Origin: Myxococcus eversor
Lineage (GTDB): Bacteria; Myxococcota; Myxococcia; Myxococcales; Myxococcaceae
Direction: 5' to 3'
NCBI RefSeq assembly: GCF_010894455.1
Contig: NZ_JAAIXY010000027.1
Coordinates: forward strand, 1 to 64,000
Length of the DNA: 64,000 nt
The notes beneath the pieces were generated by a model. That model worked only from the letters and a program-made list of their open reading frames with translations, was not told where the DNA came from and made no database searches. Position 1 is the stretch's first letter; every line of letters starts with the position of its first letter. Of the stretch, positions 27,755 to 36,681 are shown in pieces. The position numbers and the translations under genes were made by a program.

Positions 27755-28314
27755 TTCTCGTCATCGACAACTACGACTCGTTCACCTTCAACCTCGTCCA
27801 GCTCCTCTACACGCTGGGCGCCGAGGTGAAGGTGGTGCGCAATGACACGCTCGACATCGCGGGCGTCGCGGCCCAGGGGGCCTCGCACCTGGTGATTTCA
27901 CCGGGCCCCTGCACGCCGCACGAGGCCGGTGTCAGCGTGGCCGCGATTGCCCAGTCTCGAGTGCCGGTGTTGGGCGTGTGCCTGGGACATCAGTCCATTG
28001 GCGCGGCCTTCGGCGGCAAGGTGATCCGCGCTCCGGAGCCGGTGCACGGCAAGTCCGCGCGCATCCAGCACGGGGGCTCGGGGGTGTTCACTGGTGCGAG
28101 CCAGGGCTTCCAGGCCGCGCGGTACCACTCGCTCATCGTGGAGGCGTCCTCGCTGCCGCGAGAGCTGGAGGCCATCGCGTGGAGCCAGGACGGGCTCATC
28201 ATGGCGCTGCGCCACCGTGAGAAGCCCGTGGTGGGCTTCCAGTTCCACCCCGAAAGCGTGTTGACCCCCGAAGGGCCCACCCTGGTGAAGAACTTCCTGG
28301 AGGGGCGCTTCTAG
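27751..28314 (+). CDS. trpG: Anthranilate synthase component II (glutamine amidotransferase)
   Basis: This class I glutamine amidotransferase supplies ammonia to TrpE. The nucleophile Cys is in GVCLGHQSIG, and the catalytic His-x-Glu is in FQFHPESVLTPEG. The N-terminus MILVIDNYDSFTFN is typical of TrpG/PabA. The start is GTG, overlapping the trpE stop by four bases. A single TrpG may also serve folate synthesis in many bacteria. The gene is convergent with the phosphatase gene after only eight bases. Confidence 0.96.
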   Translation: MILVIDNYDSFTFNLVQLLYTLGAEVKVVRNDTLDIAGVAAQGASHLVISPGPCTPHEAGVSVAAIAQSRVPVLGVCLGHQSIGAAFGGKVIRAPEPVHGKSARIQHGGSGVFTGASQGFQAARYHSLIVEASSLPRELEAIAWSQDGLIMALRHREKPVVGFQFHPESVLTPEGPTLVKNFLEGRF

Positions 28315-28322
28315 AGGGTGGC

Positions 28323-28919
28323 TCATCCCTTGAGGTGGGTGGTGTCGTTCCAACTGGCGAGTGCCGGCTGGGCGGCATCTCCATCGAAGCCGAGCACGCT
28401 GATGGAGCCGGTGCTCAAGAGGAACAGGCGTCCATCATCAGGCGGGAGGCCCAGCCACCGCGAGGCGAGCACTCGAAGGAAGTGTCCGTGGGAGAAGATG
28501 AGGATGTCTCCCTTCTCCGCGCGGGCATCGGCGATGACGCGGTCCGCGCGGGCGCCCACTTGCTGTGCCGTCTCTCCGTGGGGCACGCCGTTCTTCCACA
28601 GGGTCCAGCCTGGGTTCTCCACGCGAATCTCCGCGCTGGTGCGGCCCTCGTGGTCGCCGTAGTCCCACTCCATGAGGTCATCGCGCCGCTGGGCCGCGTC
28701 TCCGTAGCCGGCGAGCGCGCAGGTCTCGAAGGCCCGGCTCAGGGGGCTGGACCACACCTGGGCGAAGGTCCAGGCGCGCAGTGGTGAGCCGAGCAGCGCC
28801 GCCATCTTCCGACCGTCCTCCAGCAGCGGGACGTCCGTGCGCCCCGTGTGCTGGCCACTGCGGCTCCATGCCGTCTCACCGTGACGGACGAGCACCACCT
28901 GGGGGGCACGCGTTTTCAT
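28323..28919 (-). CDS. Histidine phosphatase family protein
   Basis: The phosphoglycerate-mutase-like signature LVRHGETAWSRSGQHTGRTD is at the N-terminus, giving the phosphorylated His. The second catalytic region is DLMEWDYGDHEGRTSAEI, and the distal His is in LIFSHGHFLRVLASRWL. At 198 residues it fits the cofactor-independent acid-phosphatase/sugar-phosphatase branch. The start at 28919 is selected because the upstream in-frame stretch is Arg-rich noise. The substrate is unknown, and it is not known to be part of tryptophan synthesis. Confidence 0.9.
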   Translation of the reverse strand: MKTRAPQVVLVRHGETAWSRSGQHTGRTDVPLLEDGRKMAALLGSPLRAWTFAQVWSSPLSRAFETCALAGYGDAAQRRDDLMEWDYGDHEGRTSAEIRVENPGWTLWKNGVPHGETAQQVGARADRVIADARAEKGDILIFSHGHFLRVLASRWLGLPPDDGRLFLLSTGSISVLGFDGDAAQPALASWNDTTHLKG

Positions 28920-29098
28920 GGGTCGGATTGTGCCACCACCTCGGCGTCGGGTGCGTGTCCCGTGTCTCGCCAGGCGTCGAGTGGACAGTCCTTGGAGTGC
29001 CCGGTCCGCTGTCGAACGACGGACGCGCGAGGCTTGAACCCGTGCGTCGTCCACTCCACCCTGGGGTGGTGGTTCACGTTCCCCATGAGGAGTCACGA

Positions 29099-29515
29099 AT
29101 GCGTCACCTCCGCCCGTTGCCCCACGCTTCCACCGTCCTCGCGTTGCTGCTGGCCTCGACGCTGGCCCTGCCGGGACATGCGCAAGCGCCAGCGGGGAAG
29201 GGTGCCAGCACGGAGGGCACGATGTTGCTGACCATCTTCATGAAGCACGACCAGGGCAAGACGCTGGAGGAGATCAACGCGCACCTGGACCGCACGGGCT
29301 TTCGCAAGAGCTTCCCGCCGCCCGGTGTGGAGGTGGTGTCCTGGTACGTGATGATGGGCGTGGGGCAGGTCGTCACCGTGCGACTGCCTCCCGAGAAGCT
29401 GCGCGAGGTGAACCTCGCGTTCGAGAAGGGCGCGTGGGGCGCGTTCCGCACGGAGTTCTACCCGACGTATGACTATCGGGCCATCTGGGAGAAGGCTCGC
29501 TCGGCGACGCCGTGA
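29099..29515 (+). CDS. Small secreted protein, unknown function
   Basis: The 138-residue product has a signal peptide (HASTVLALLLASTLALPGHAQA) and a short mature domain (MLLTIFMKHDQGKTLEEI, GVEVVSWYVMMGVGQVVTVRLP). The motif of helix then beta-strand resembles small alpha/beta ferredoxin-like folds, but I recognise no family. The ATG at 29099 follows GAGGAG by about 6 bases. It is convergent with trpA. Confidence 0.7.
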   Translation: MRHLRPLPHASTVLALLLASTLALPGHAQAPAGKGASTEGTMLLTIFMKHDQGKTLEEINAHLDRTGFRKSFPPPGVEVVSWYVMMGVGQVVTVRLPPEKLREVNLAFEKGAWGAFRTEFYPTYDYRAIWEKARSATP

Positions 29516-29575
29516 GGTGAGCCGGTACGAGGAAGGCCGTGCGCGCCGTTCTCCCTCGTACCCGAGCCACTTCGC

Positions 29576-30367
29576 TCAGCGCTTCAGGCCGCGCTTGATT
29601 TCAGCGCAGAGCGCCTTCGCTGCCTGCGGACCATCGGCATGCGCGGCGCGGACGATGGCGCTGCCCACCACCACGCCGTCCGCATGCGCCGACAACGTCC
29701 GTGCCTGCTCCGCGCTGGAGATGCCGAACCCCGCCACCACTGGAACTGGTGAAGCGTTGCGCACCAGGTCCAACCGCTGCGACAGGTCCGGCGGCAGCTC
29801 CGCGCGCATGCCCGTCACGCCCGCCACCGACACGCAGTACACGAAGCCGCGCGCGTCCTTCGCGATGGCCTCCGCTCGCGCTCGGGGCGTGGTGGGCGCG
29901 CACAGCGGAATCAGGTCCACGCCCGCCGCGTCGAACGTGGCGCGCAGGGCTCCGCTCTCCTCGGGCGGCAGGTCTGGAAGAATCGCGCCCGACACGCCGC
30001 GCTCTCGCGCCAGCTTCGCGAAGCGCTCCTCGCCCATCGCCATGATGACGTTCACGTACGTCATGATGACCAGCGGCGTCTCCGGGCAGCGCCGACGCAC
30101 TTCCGGCACCACCTCCTCCAGCACGCGCTTCAGCGTCGAGCCTGCCTTCAGCGCGCGCTCCGACGCTCCCTGGATGACAGGCCCGTCGGCGATGGGGTCG
30201 CTGAACGCCACGCCCACCTCGACGATGTCCGCGCCACCCTCCACCAGCGCGGTGAACACCTCCACCGAGCGCGCCAGGTCCGGGTCTCCCGCCATGGCGT
30301 ACGCCACCAGCGCGCCCTCGCCCCGCGCCTTCGCCCGCGCGAAGGCCTTCGCGATTTCGCCGCTCAC
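29576..30367 (-). CDS. trpA: Tryptophan synthase alpha subunit
   Basis: TrpA cleaves indole-3-glycerol phosphate to indole, which is channelled to TrpB. Catalytic Glu is in GGADIVEVGVAFSDP and catalytic Asp in FSDPIADGPVIQ. The phosphate-binding GFGISS and VVGSAIV loops are also present. The start is GTG at 30367, overlapping the trpB stop as GTGA. At 263 residues the length is standard. Last gene of the leftward trp operon. Confidence 0.97.
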   Translation of the reverse strand: MSGEIAKAFARAKARGEGALVAYAMAGDPDLARSVEVFTALVEGGADIVEVGVAFSDPIADGPVIQGASERALKAGSTLKRVLEEVVPEVRRRCPETPLVIMTYVNVIMAMGEERFAKLARERGVSGAILPDLPPEESGALRATFDAAGVDLIPLCAPTTPRARAEAIAKDARGFVYCVSVAGVTGMRAELPPDLSQRLDLVRNASPVPVVAGFGISSAEQARTLSAHADGVVVGSAIVRAAHADGPQAAKALCAEIKRGLKR

Positions 30368-31569
30368 GCCTTCACCCCCACCGCGGGCGGTACGCCTCGC
30401 GCGGAAATCGTCGCGACGTCCTTGTCCCCTCGGCCCGAGCAGTTGATGACCAGGTACTTGCCCACACCCAGCTCCCGCGCCAGCTCCTTGCCGCGCGCGA
30501 ACGCATGCGACGTCTCCAGCGCCGGCAGGATGCCCTCCATCCGCGCCACCTCGTAGAACGCCGCCAGCGCCTCGTCGTCCGTGGCCGTGCGCACTTCCAT
30601 GCGCCCCGTCTTCGCCAGGTGCGCCAGCTCCGGCCCCACGCCCGGATAATCCAGGCCCGCGGAGATGCTGTGCGCCTCCTGAATCTGTCCGTCCCCGTCC
30701 TGCAACACCAGCGAGCGGGAGCCGTGCAGCACTCCCTCCGAGCCCAGCGTCAACGACGCGCCATGCTGGCCCGAGTCCAGTCCATGCCCTCCGGCCTCCA
30801 CGCCGATGAGCCGCACGCTCGCGTCGCCGATGAACGGATGCAGCACGCCAATCGCATTCGAGCCGCCCCCCACGCACGCCACAATCGCATCCGGCAGTTT
30901 CCCGAAGGCGGCCTGCGCCTGCGTGCGCAGCTCCTTGCCGATGATGGCCTGGAAGTCGCGCACCACCGTCGGGTACGGATGCGGCCCCGCCGCGCTGCCG
31001 ATGACGTAGTGCGTGTCCGACACCTGTGACACCCAGGTGCGCATGGCCTCGTTCATCGCGTCCTTCAGCGTCCGCGAGCCCGACTCCACCGGGCGCACCA
31101 CCGCGCCCAGCGCGCGCATGCGGAAGACGTTGAGCGCCTGTCGCTCCACGTCCAGCGCGCCCATGTACACCTCGCACGGCAGGCCGAACAGCGCGCACGC
31201 GGTGGCCGTCGCGACGCCGTGCTGGCCCGCGCCCGTCTCCGCGATGATGCGCTGCTTGCCCATCCGCTTCGCGAGCAGCACCTGCCCCACGGTGTTGTTG
31301 ATTTTGTGCGCGCCCGTGTGCGCCAGGTCCTCGCGCTTGAGCCAGACGTGCGCGCCTCCCCACGACTCGGTGAGCCGGCGCGCGGGCGTCAGCGTCGTGG
31401 GCCTGCCCACGAACTCGCGCAGCACCCGTGCCACCTCCTCGTCGAACGTCGGGTCCGCGCGAGCCGCCGCATACGCCTCTTCCAATTCCATCAGCGCCGG
31501 GACGAGCGTCTCCGGCACGTAGCGCCCGCCGAAGCGCCCGAAGCGACCGGCGGCAGTCTCCGTGTTCAT
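30364..31569 (-). CDS. trpB: Tryptophan synthase beta subunit
   Basis: TrpB condenses indole with serine using pyridoxal phosphate. The PLP lysine is in LAHTGAHKINNTVGQ, and the phosphate-binding loop is CVGGGSNAIG. The N-terminus GRFGGRYVPETL is typical of TrpB1. The ATG at 31569 lies 5 bases after trpF; a longer open frame upstream overlaps trpF and is not expected. The length is 401 residues. Confidence 0.97.
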   Translation of the reverse strand: MNTETAAGRFGRFGGRYVPETLVPALMELEEAYAAARADPTFDEEVARVLREFVGRPTTLTPARRLTESWGGAHVWLKREDLAHTGAHKINNTVGQVLLAKRMGKQRIIAETGAGQHGVATATACALFGLPCEVYMGALDVERQALNVFRMRALGAVVRPVESGSRTLKDAMNEAMRTWVSQVSDTHYVIGSAAGPHPYPTVVRDFQAIIGKELRTQAQAAFGKLPDAIVACVGGGSNAIGVLHPFIGDASVRLIGVEAGGHGLDSGQHGASLTLGSEGVLHGSRSLVLQDGDGQIQEAHSISAGLDYPGVGPELAHLAKTGRMEVRTATDDEALAAFYEVARMEGILPALETSHAFARGKELARELGVGKYLVINCSGRGDKDVATISARGVPPAVGVKA

Positions 31570-31574
31570 CCCTG

Positions 31575-32213
31575 TCACTCCCAGAGGTTGATGGACTTCG
31601 CGGCCCGCACGAAGGCGCGCACCGCGTCCATGTCCTTGATGCCGGGGGCCGACTCCACCCCGCTGGCCACGTCCACTCCGTACGGCCGTGTCGCGCGCAC
31701 CGCCTCCGCCACATTGGAAGGCTTCAGTCCGCCCGCCACCAACACCGGCACGCCACACCCCGACAGCCCCGCCACCAGCGACCAGTCGAAGCCCACGCCG
31801 CCCCCGCCATACCCCGGCGCCGCCCCGTCCAGCAGCAGCCCGGCCACGTCTCCCACTCCCAGATATGTCCGCGCCCGCGCCACATCATCCGGCCCCTGCA
31901 CCCGCAGCGCCTTGATGACCGGCACCCCGTACCCCGAGCAGGCCTCCGGAGGCTCGTCCCCATGAAGCTGCACCGCCGTGAGGCCGCACTCCCGCACCTT
32001 CGCCCGGATGTCATCCGGTGAGGCGTTGACGAACACGCCCACCACCGCGCCCAGCGGAGGCCGCGTCCTCGCCAGCGCCGCCGCCGTGGCCACGTCCACG
32101 CACCGGGGAGAGCGCGCGTAGAAGTTGAGCCCGAGCGCATCCGCGCCCGCCTCCCACGCGCCTCGCGCATCCTCCAGCCGGGTGACACCACAGACCTTCA
32201 CCCGCACGCTCAC
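31575..32213 (-). CDS. trpF: Phosphoribosylanthranilate isomerase
   Basis: TrpF converts phosphoribosylanthranilate to the carboxyphenylamino deoxyribulose phosphate. The catalytic Cys is in VKVCGVT, followed by the TIM-barrel markers LGLNFYARSPR, VQLHGDE and the phosphate-binding AGGLKPSNV. At 212 residues it is normal, and it starts by an ATGA-type overlap within the end of trpC. Confidence 0.96.
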   Translation of the reverse strand: MSVRVKVCGVTRLEDARGAWEAGADALGLNFYARSPRCVDVATAAALARTRPPLGAVVGVFVNASPDDIRAKVRECGLTAVQLHGDEPPEACSGYGVPVIKALRVQGPDDVARARTYLGVGDVAGLLLDGAAPGYGGGGVGFDWSLVAGLSGCGVPVLVAGGLKPSNVAEAVRATRPYGVDVASGVESAPGIKDMDAVRAFVRAAKSINLWE

Positions 32214-33031
32214 GGTGTCAGGCCTTCCTCGCCGAGCAGCCGCCGCAGCGCCCGTCCAGGCTCCGCGTCGCGCAAGAGCGACTCACCCACCAGCACCGCG
32301 TCCGCCCCCGCCTCGCGCGCCGCCACCAGCTCCGTCACGGACTTGAGTCCGCTCTCGGCCACCAGCGCGCGAGCACGGGCACGCAACCGAGGCATCACCC
32401 GCAGCGCCGTGCCCACGTCCGTCTTCAGCGTCGCGAGGTCCCGGTTGTTGATGCCCACCAGCTCCGCGCCCGCCGCCAGGGCTCGCTCGGCGTGCGCCTC
32501 CGTATGCGCCTCCACCAATGCGGCCACCTTCACCGCGCGCGCCGTGGCCAGCATCTCCCGCAGCTCGCCATCCTCCAGCGCATCCGCGATGAGCAGCACC
32601 GCGTCCGCGCCCCACAGCGCGCTCTCCTCCACCTCGCGCGCGGCGACGAGGAAGTCCTTGCGCAGCACCGGCACCGACACCGCCGCTCGCACCGCGACGA
32701 GGTCCTCCAGCGCGCCGCCGAAGTCCGGCCCGTCCGTGAGCACACTGATGGCGCTGGCCCCCGCGGCCTCGTAGGCCCGGGCCACCGCCACCACGTCCGC
32801 ATGGGGAAACGCGCCACCGGAGGGGCTCTTGCGCTTCACCTCCGCGATGACGCTCACCAGTCGCCCCGGTACTCGTCTCTGAAGAGCGTCCGCGAAGTCA
32901 CGCGGCTCGGGACGCGCGCGCGGCGACAGGGGAGGCCTCTGGGCCAGCTCCCGTCGCTTGCGCGCCATGATGAGGTCCAGCGTCCCCGGCGCGGCCGGAG
33001 ACGGGGTGCTTCCCGACTGTGCCCCGCTCAC
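32210..33031 (-). CDS. trpC: Indole-3-glycerol phosphate synthase
   Basis: TrpC closes the indole ring. The catalytic Lys is in VIAEVKRKSPS, with PVLRKDFL, VGINNRDLATLK and AESGLKS carrying the rest of the active site in the usual order. The N-terminal Ser/Pro-rich 15 residues are an extension before LDLIMARKR. It overlaps trpD and trpF by 4 bases each. Confidence 0.97.
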   Translation of the reverse strand: MSGAQSGSTPSPAAPGTLDLIMARKRRELAQRPPLSPRARPEPRDFADALQRRVPGRLVSVIAEVKRKSPSGGAFPHADVVAVARAYEAAGASAISVLTDGPDFGGALEDLVAVRAAVSVPVLRKDFLVAAREVEESALWGADAVLLIADALEDGELREMLATARAVKVAALVEAHTEAHAERALAAGAELVGINNRDLATLKTDVGTALRVMPRLRARARALVAESGLKSVTELVAAREAGADAVLVGESLLRDAEPGRALRRLLGEEGLTP

Positions 33032-34044
33032 GACGCGGCCCCGTGGATGAGCGAAGCCAGCTTGCGCGCAGCGGCCCCCGAGTCGATGGCGTGCTCCGCC
33101 TTCCGCACGCCCTCGCGCAGGTCCGACACCTGGCCCACCACCACCAGCGCCGCCGCCGCGTTGAGCAACACCGCCGTGCGCAGCCCGGAGCGCTCGCCGG
33201 CCAGCAGCGCGCGCAACCGCTGCGCGTTCTCGTCCGCGTCTCCACCCGCGATGGCCTCGCGAGGCACCACGTCCAGCCCCGCGTCCTGGGGGCTCACGGT
33301 GAACACCCGCACCGTGCCGTCCTCGCGCAGCTCCGCCACCTCGGTGGGCGCGCAGGGCGAGATTTCATCCAGCCCGTCGTGGCCATGCACCACCCACGCG
33401 CGCCGGCTGCCCAGTCGTCCCAGCACGCGCGCGGTCTGCTCCACGCGCTTGCCGTCGAAGGTGCCCAGCAGTTGATAGCGCGCACCGGCCGGGTTGGTCA
33501 GCGGGCCCAGCAGGTTGAACATGCTGTGAAAGCCCATGTCCCGCCGCGCCTGCGCCACGTGCCTCAGCGCGCTGTGATGCGAGGGCGCGAAGAGGAAGCC
33601 CACCCCGTGCTCGTCGATGTCGAGCGCCACGCGCTCATGCGGGCGCTCCATGGAGACACCCAGCGCGGCCAGCACGTCCGCGCTGCCACACCGACTGGAG
33701 ACGGCGCGGTTGCCATGCTTGGCCACCGTCACCCCCGCCCCGGCGGCCACGAAGGCCACCGCGGTGGAGATGTTGAAGGTGTGCGCTCCATCACCCCCGG
33801 TGCCGCAGGTGTCGAGCACCACTTCCGCCCGAGGAGACAGCTTCGCCGCGCAGGCCCGCATGGCCTCCGCAGCGCCGAGGATTTCGTCCTCCGTCTCCCC
33901 CTTCATCTTGAGCGCCGTCGCAAGCGCCCCCACTTGAGCAGGCGATGCCTCTCCCGCGAGCATCAGGCCCATGACCCGGGCCATCTCCTCGCGGGTGAGG
34001 TCGCGCCGGCTCACCACCTTGCCCAGCGCTTCCTTGAGTGTCAT
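33028..34044 (-). CDS. trpD: Anthranilate phosphoribosyltransferase
   Basis: TrpD transfers phosphoribose from PRPP to anthranilate. The glycine-rich PRPP loop is DTCGTGGDGAHTFNIST, and the anthranilate-binding region is KHGNRAVSSRCGSADVLAALG. At 338 residues the protein is normal and not fused to TrpG. Three bases separate it from the end of aroF. Confidence 0.97.
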   Translation of the reverse strand: MTLKEALGKVVSRRDLTREEMARVMGLMLAGEASPAQVGALATALKMKGETEDEILGAAEAMRACAAKLSPRAEVVLDTCGTGGDGAHTFNISTAVAFVAAGAGVTVAKHGNRAVSSRCGSADVLAALGVSMERPHERVALDIDEHGVGFLFAPSHHSALRHVAQARRDMGFHSMFNLLGPLTNPAGARYQLLGTFDGKRVEQTARVLGRLGSRRAWVVHGHDGLDEISPCAPTEVAELREDGTVRVFTVSPQDAGLDVVPREAIAGGDADENAQRLRALLAGERSGLRTAVLLNAAAALVVVGQVSDLREGVRKAEHAIDSGAAARKLASLIHGAAS

Positions 34045-34047
34045 CGC

Positions 34048-35073
34048 CTATCCCAGCGACACGACTTCGCGGCCCATTGCCCGCGCAATCGCTCGCACTT
34101 CATTCATGGACTTCTCGAACTCGGGGAAGTCCAACGACTGGGCTCCATCCGACTTCGCGCGCGGCGGGTCCGGGTGCACTTCGACGATGATGCCGTCCGC
34201 CCCCACCGCCACCGCCGCCCGCATCATCGCCGGCACCGCCTTGCGCACGCCGATGCCGTGCGAGGGGTCCACGAAGACAGGCAGGTGCGAGAGCGCCTTG
34301 AGCATGGGCACCGCGTTCAAGTCCAACGTGTTGCGCGTCATCGTCTCGAACGTGCGGATGCCGCGCTCGCAGAGGATGACCTGGGTGTTGCCTCGGGCGA
34401 CGATGTACTCGGCCGCCATCAACAGCTCCTTGATGGTGGCGGACATGCCGCGCTTGAGCAGCACCGGCTTGCGGCGCTCGCCCACCGCCTCCAGCAAGCT
34501 GAAGTTCTGCATGTTGCGCGCGCCAATCTGCAGGATGTCCGTGGCCTCGTCGACCGCGTCCAGCGTCGCGGTGTCCTTCACCTCGGTGGTGACGAGCAGG
34601 CCCGTCTCCTTGCGCGCCTCCATGAGCAGCGCCAGGCCGTCACCCTTGAGGCCCTGGAACTCATAGGGACTGGTGCGCGGCTTGAACGCTCCGCCGCGCA
34701 GCATGGTGGCGCCCGCCTTCTTCACCGCGTGCGCGGTGGAGAGAATCTGCTCGCGTGACTCCACCGAGCACGGGCCGGCGATGACGTGGAACGACGCGCC
34801 GCCGATGGTGAGGTCACCCACGCGCAGCTGCGTGTCCTCCGGCTTCACCTCGCGGCTGACGAGCTTGAAGGGCTGGGAGATGGAGACGGCGTCCGCGACA
34901 CCGGGCAGCACTCGGAAGGGTTCTGGCTCCACCGCACCGGGGTTGCCGGTGATGCCGATGGCCGTGCGAGTGCCCCCTGGAATCGCGTGCGGTTGCCAGC
35001 CACGACGGCGGATCTCGTCGTTCACACGCTCGATGTCCTGGGCCGTCGCGTCTGGTCGCATCACGATCAACAT
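34048..35073 (-). CDS. aroF: DAHP synthase, type I-beta with N-terminal regulatory domain
   Basis: This enzyme condenses phosphoenolpyruvate with erythrose-4-phosphate to start the shikimate pathway. The metal-binding Cys lies in VIAGPCSVESREQ; further markers are GGAFKPRTSPYEFQG and FVDPSHGIG. Residues 1-70 (MRPDATAQDIERVNDEIRRR) form the ferredoxin-like domain found in feedback-regulated forms. The ATG at 35073 is chosen because upstream sequence is noise. Placing this step at the head of trpDCFBA couples chorismate supply to Trp synthesis. Confidence 0.95.
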   Translation of the reverse strand: MLIVMRPDATAQDIERVNDEIRRRGWQPHAIPGGTRTAIGITGNPGAVEPEPFRVLPGVADAVSISQPFKLVSREVKPEDTQLRVGDLTIGGASFHVIAGPCSVESREQILSTAHAVKKAGATMLRGGAFKPRTSPYEFQGLKGDGLALLMEARKETGLLVTTEVKDTATLDAVDEATDILQIGARNMQNFSLLEAVGERRKPVLLKRGMSATIKELLMAAEYIVARGNTQVILCERGIRTFETMTRNTLDLNAVPMLKALSHLPVFVDPSHGIGVRKAVPAMMRAAVAVGADGIIVEVHPDPPRAKSDGAQSLDFPEFEKSMNEVRAIARAMGREVVSLG

Positions 35074-35231
35074 GGGGATACCCGCCTTCTCTCCGCTATT
35101 GGACGCCGGGAAGCCCGGCGCTGTGACTCCTCGACCACCGAGGACTCGCCTTCCAGTTCCGCACAGTGTTCGCTCGCGAGCAACCCGGACGGCGGTGCCA
35201 CTTGCGGCTCGCGCTCCAGGCGGCTCAGCAT
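35067..35231 (-). CDS. Possible 54-codon leader ORF overlapping the aroF start
   Basis: An ATG at 35231 opens a 54-residue frame (MLSRLEREPQVAPPSGLL...), rich in Glu, Arg and Ser. Its TGA stop at 35067-35069 lies just inside the aroF start region. It has no Trp, Phe or Tyr codon run and only a weak ribosome-binding site, and its third-position G/C preference is milder than that of neighbouring genes. It could couple translation into aroF or be accidental. Confidence 0.25.
   Translation of the reverse strand: MLSRLEREPQVAPPSGLLASEHCAELEGESSVVEESQRRASRRPIAERRRVSPC
35104..35144 (-). promoter_or_regulatory. Two tandem hairpins in the aroF-trp operon leader
   Basis: CGCCGGG and CCCGGCG (35104-35120, 3-base loop) form a perfect 7-base stem, and TCCTCG and CGAGGA (35128-35144, 5-base loop) form a perfect 6-base stem. 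Both fall in the first 75 bases before aroF, in the leader of its transcript. No T-run follows either, so simple intrinsic attenuation is not indicated. Confidence 0.35.
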
Positions 35232-35245
35232 GGAGGGGGCCCAGC

Positions 35246-36517
35246 GTGGATGTGGGAGAGCGCGTGTCGAACCCGGACGTCATCGTCGTGGGCGCGGGAC
35301 TCTCGGGGCTGGCGTGCGCGCGAGCGCTCGTCCAATCCCGCTTGAAAGTAATGCTCCTGGAAGCCAGCTCGGAACCCGGTGGCCGCGTGCGCACGGACGT
35401 GCACGAGGGTTTCCTGCTCGACCGGGGTTTCCAGGTGTACCTCACGGCGTACCCAGAAGGTCAGCGGACGCTGGATATCGCGGCGCTGAAGCTTCGGCGC
35501 TTCGAGTCTGGCGCGAAGGTGTGGAGGGGCGGGCGGCTGCACACGGTGGTAGACCCGCTGCGTCAGCCTGTGACGGCGCTGGCACATCTGTTCGATTCGG
35601 TCGGCACCTTCTGGGACAAGCTGCGGGTGTTGGAGCTGCGGCAGCAGGCGCGCTCGGGCGAGGAGGTGGACGTGTGGTTGCGTCCCCAGCGCACCTCGCG
35701 GCGCTACCTGGATGAGTTGGGCTTCACGGAGGAGATGGTGGAGGGGTTCCTGCGGCCCTTCCTGGCGGGCGTCTTCCTGGACCGCTCGTTGATGACGTCC
35801 AGCCGGTTCCTCGAGTTCGTCTTCCGCATGTTCGCCTCGGGTGACGCGGCGGTGCCGGAGCAGGGGATGTCCGCGATTCCCGAGCAGCTCGCCTCGAAGT
35901 TGCCTCCGGGCTGTCTGCGCGGGCACACGCCCGTGGCGGAGGTGTGGGGGCACCGGGTGCGGCTCGAAGATGGGGAGATGCTGGGCGCGCAGGCGGTGGT
36001 GGTGGCGACGGACCCGCCGGCCGCGGCGCGGTTGCTGCCTGGAATGCCGGTGCCGCTGATGAACGCGGTGACGTGCCTGTACTTCGCCGCGCCCGCGCCG
36101 CCAGTGGAGGGGCCGTGGCTGGTGCTCAATGGCGAGGGCCGCGGTGTGGTGAACAACGTGGCGGTGATGAGCGAGGTGTCCCCCACGTATGCGCCGCGAG
36201 GACAGTCGCTGGTGTCCGTGTCCGTGCTGGGTGTGTCCTCGGATGTGGAGGCGCTGCGCGCGCGGGTGTGCGAGGAATTGAAGGCGTGGTTCGGCGCGAG
36301 CGTGGCGGAGTGGCGACACCTGAAAACGTACTCGCTGCCGTTCGCTCTGCCCGCGCAGACGGTGGAGGCGCTGGAGCCGCCGCACCGCCCGGTGCGACTG
36401 TCACCCGGGCTCTACGTGTGCGGTGACCACCGGGACAGCGCGTCCATTCATGGGGCGCTGGGCTCGGGTCGGCGCGCGGCCGAGGCCGTGCTCACGGACC
36501 TGGGGCTGTACTCGTAG
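35246..36517 (+). CDS. FAD-dependent amine oxidase family protein
   Basis: An N-terminal FAD-binding Rossmann motif (VIVVGAGLSGLACARALV), followed by EASSEPGGRVRTD, marks the flavin amine oxidase/protoporphyrinogen oxidase-like superfamily. The C-terminal flavin-contact motif is visible as LYVCGDHRDSASIHGALGSGRRAAE. At 423 residues it has one such domain and no signal peptide. Substrate unknown; relatives include phytoene desaturase-like and polyamine oxidases. The GTG start at 35246 follows GGAGGGGG by 6 bases, while a GTG at 35264 is also possible. Confidence 0.85.
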   Translation: MDVGERVSNPDVIVVGAGLSGLACARALVQSRLKVMLLEASSEPGGRVRTDVHEGFLLDRGFQVYLTAYPEGQRTLDIAALKLRRFESGAKVWRGGRLHTVVDPLRQPVTALAHLFDSVGTFWDKLRVLELRQQARSGEEVDVWLRPQRTSRRYLDELGFTEEMVEGFLRPFLAGVFLDRSLMTSSRFLEFVFRMFASGDAAVPEQGMSAIPEQLASKLPPGCLRGHTPVAEVWGHRVRLEDGEMLGAQAVVVATDPPAAARLLPGMPVPLMNAVTCLYFAAPAPPVEGPWLVLNGEGRGVVNNVAVMSEVSPTYAPRGQSLVSVSVLGVSSDVEALRARVCEELKAWFGASVAEWRHLKTYSLPFALPAQTVEALEPPHRPVRLSPGLYVCGDHRDSASIHGALGSGRRAAEAVLTDLGLYS

Positions 36518-36681
36518 CGCGGGAGCTGGTTGCCGAGGGCACCGCACTCGCGAGGTGCGAACGGTGCTCTTGGACCTTGGTTTAGAGAGAGCGGCACTTG
36601 GGCTCGGCGCAGCGAGTGCTCAAGCCCCGGGGCAACGAGCGCCGCGCTCGGTCTTGACGAGCGTGGCGTTCAATCAGCGGC

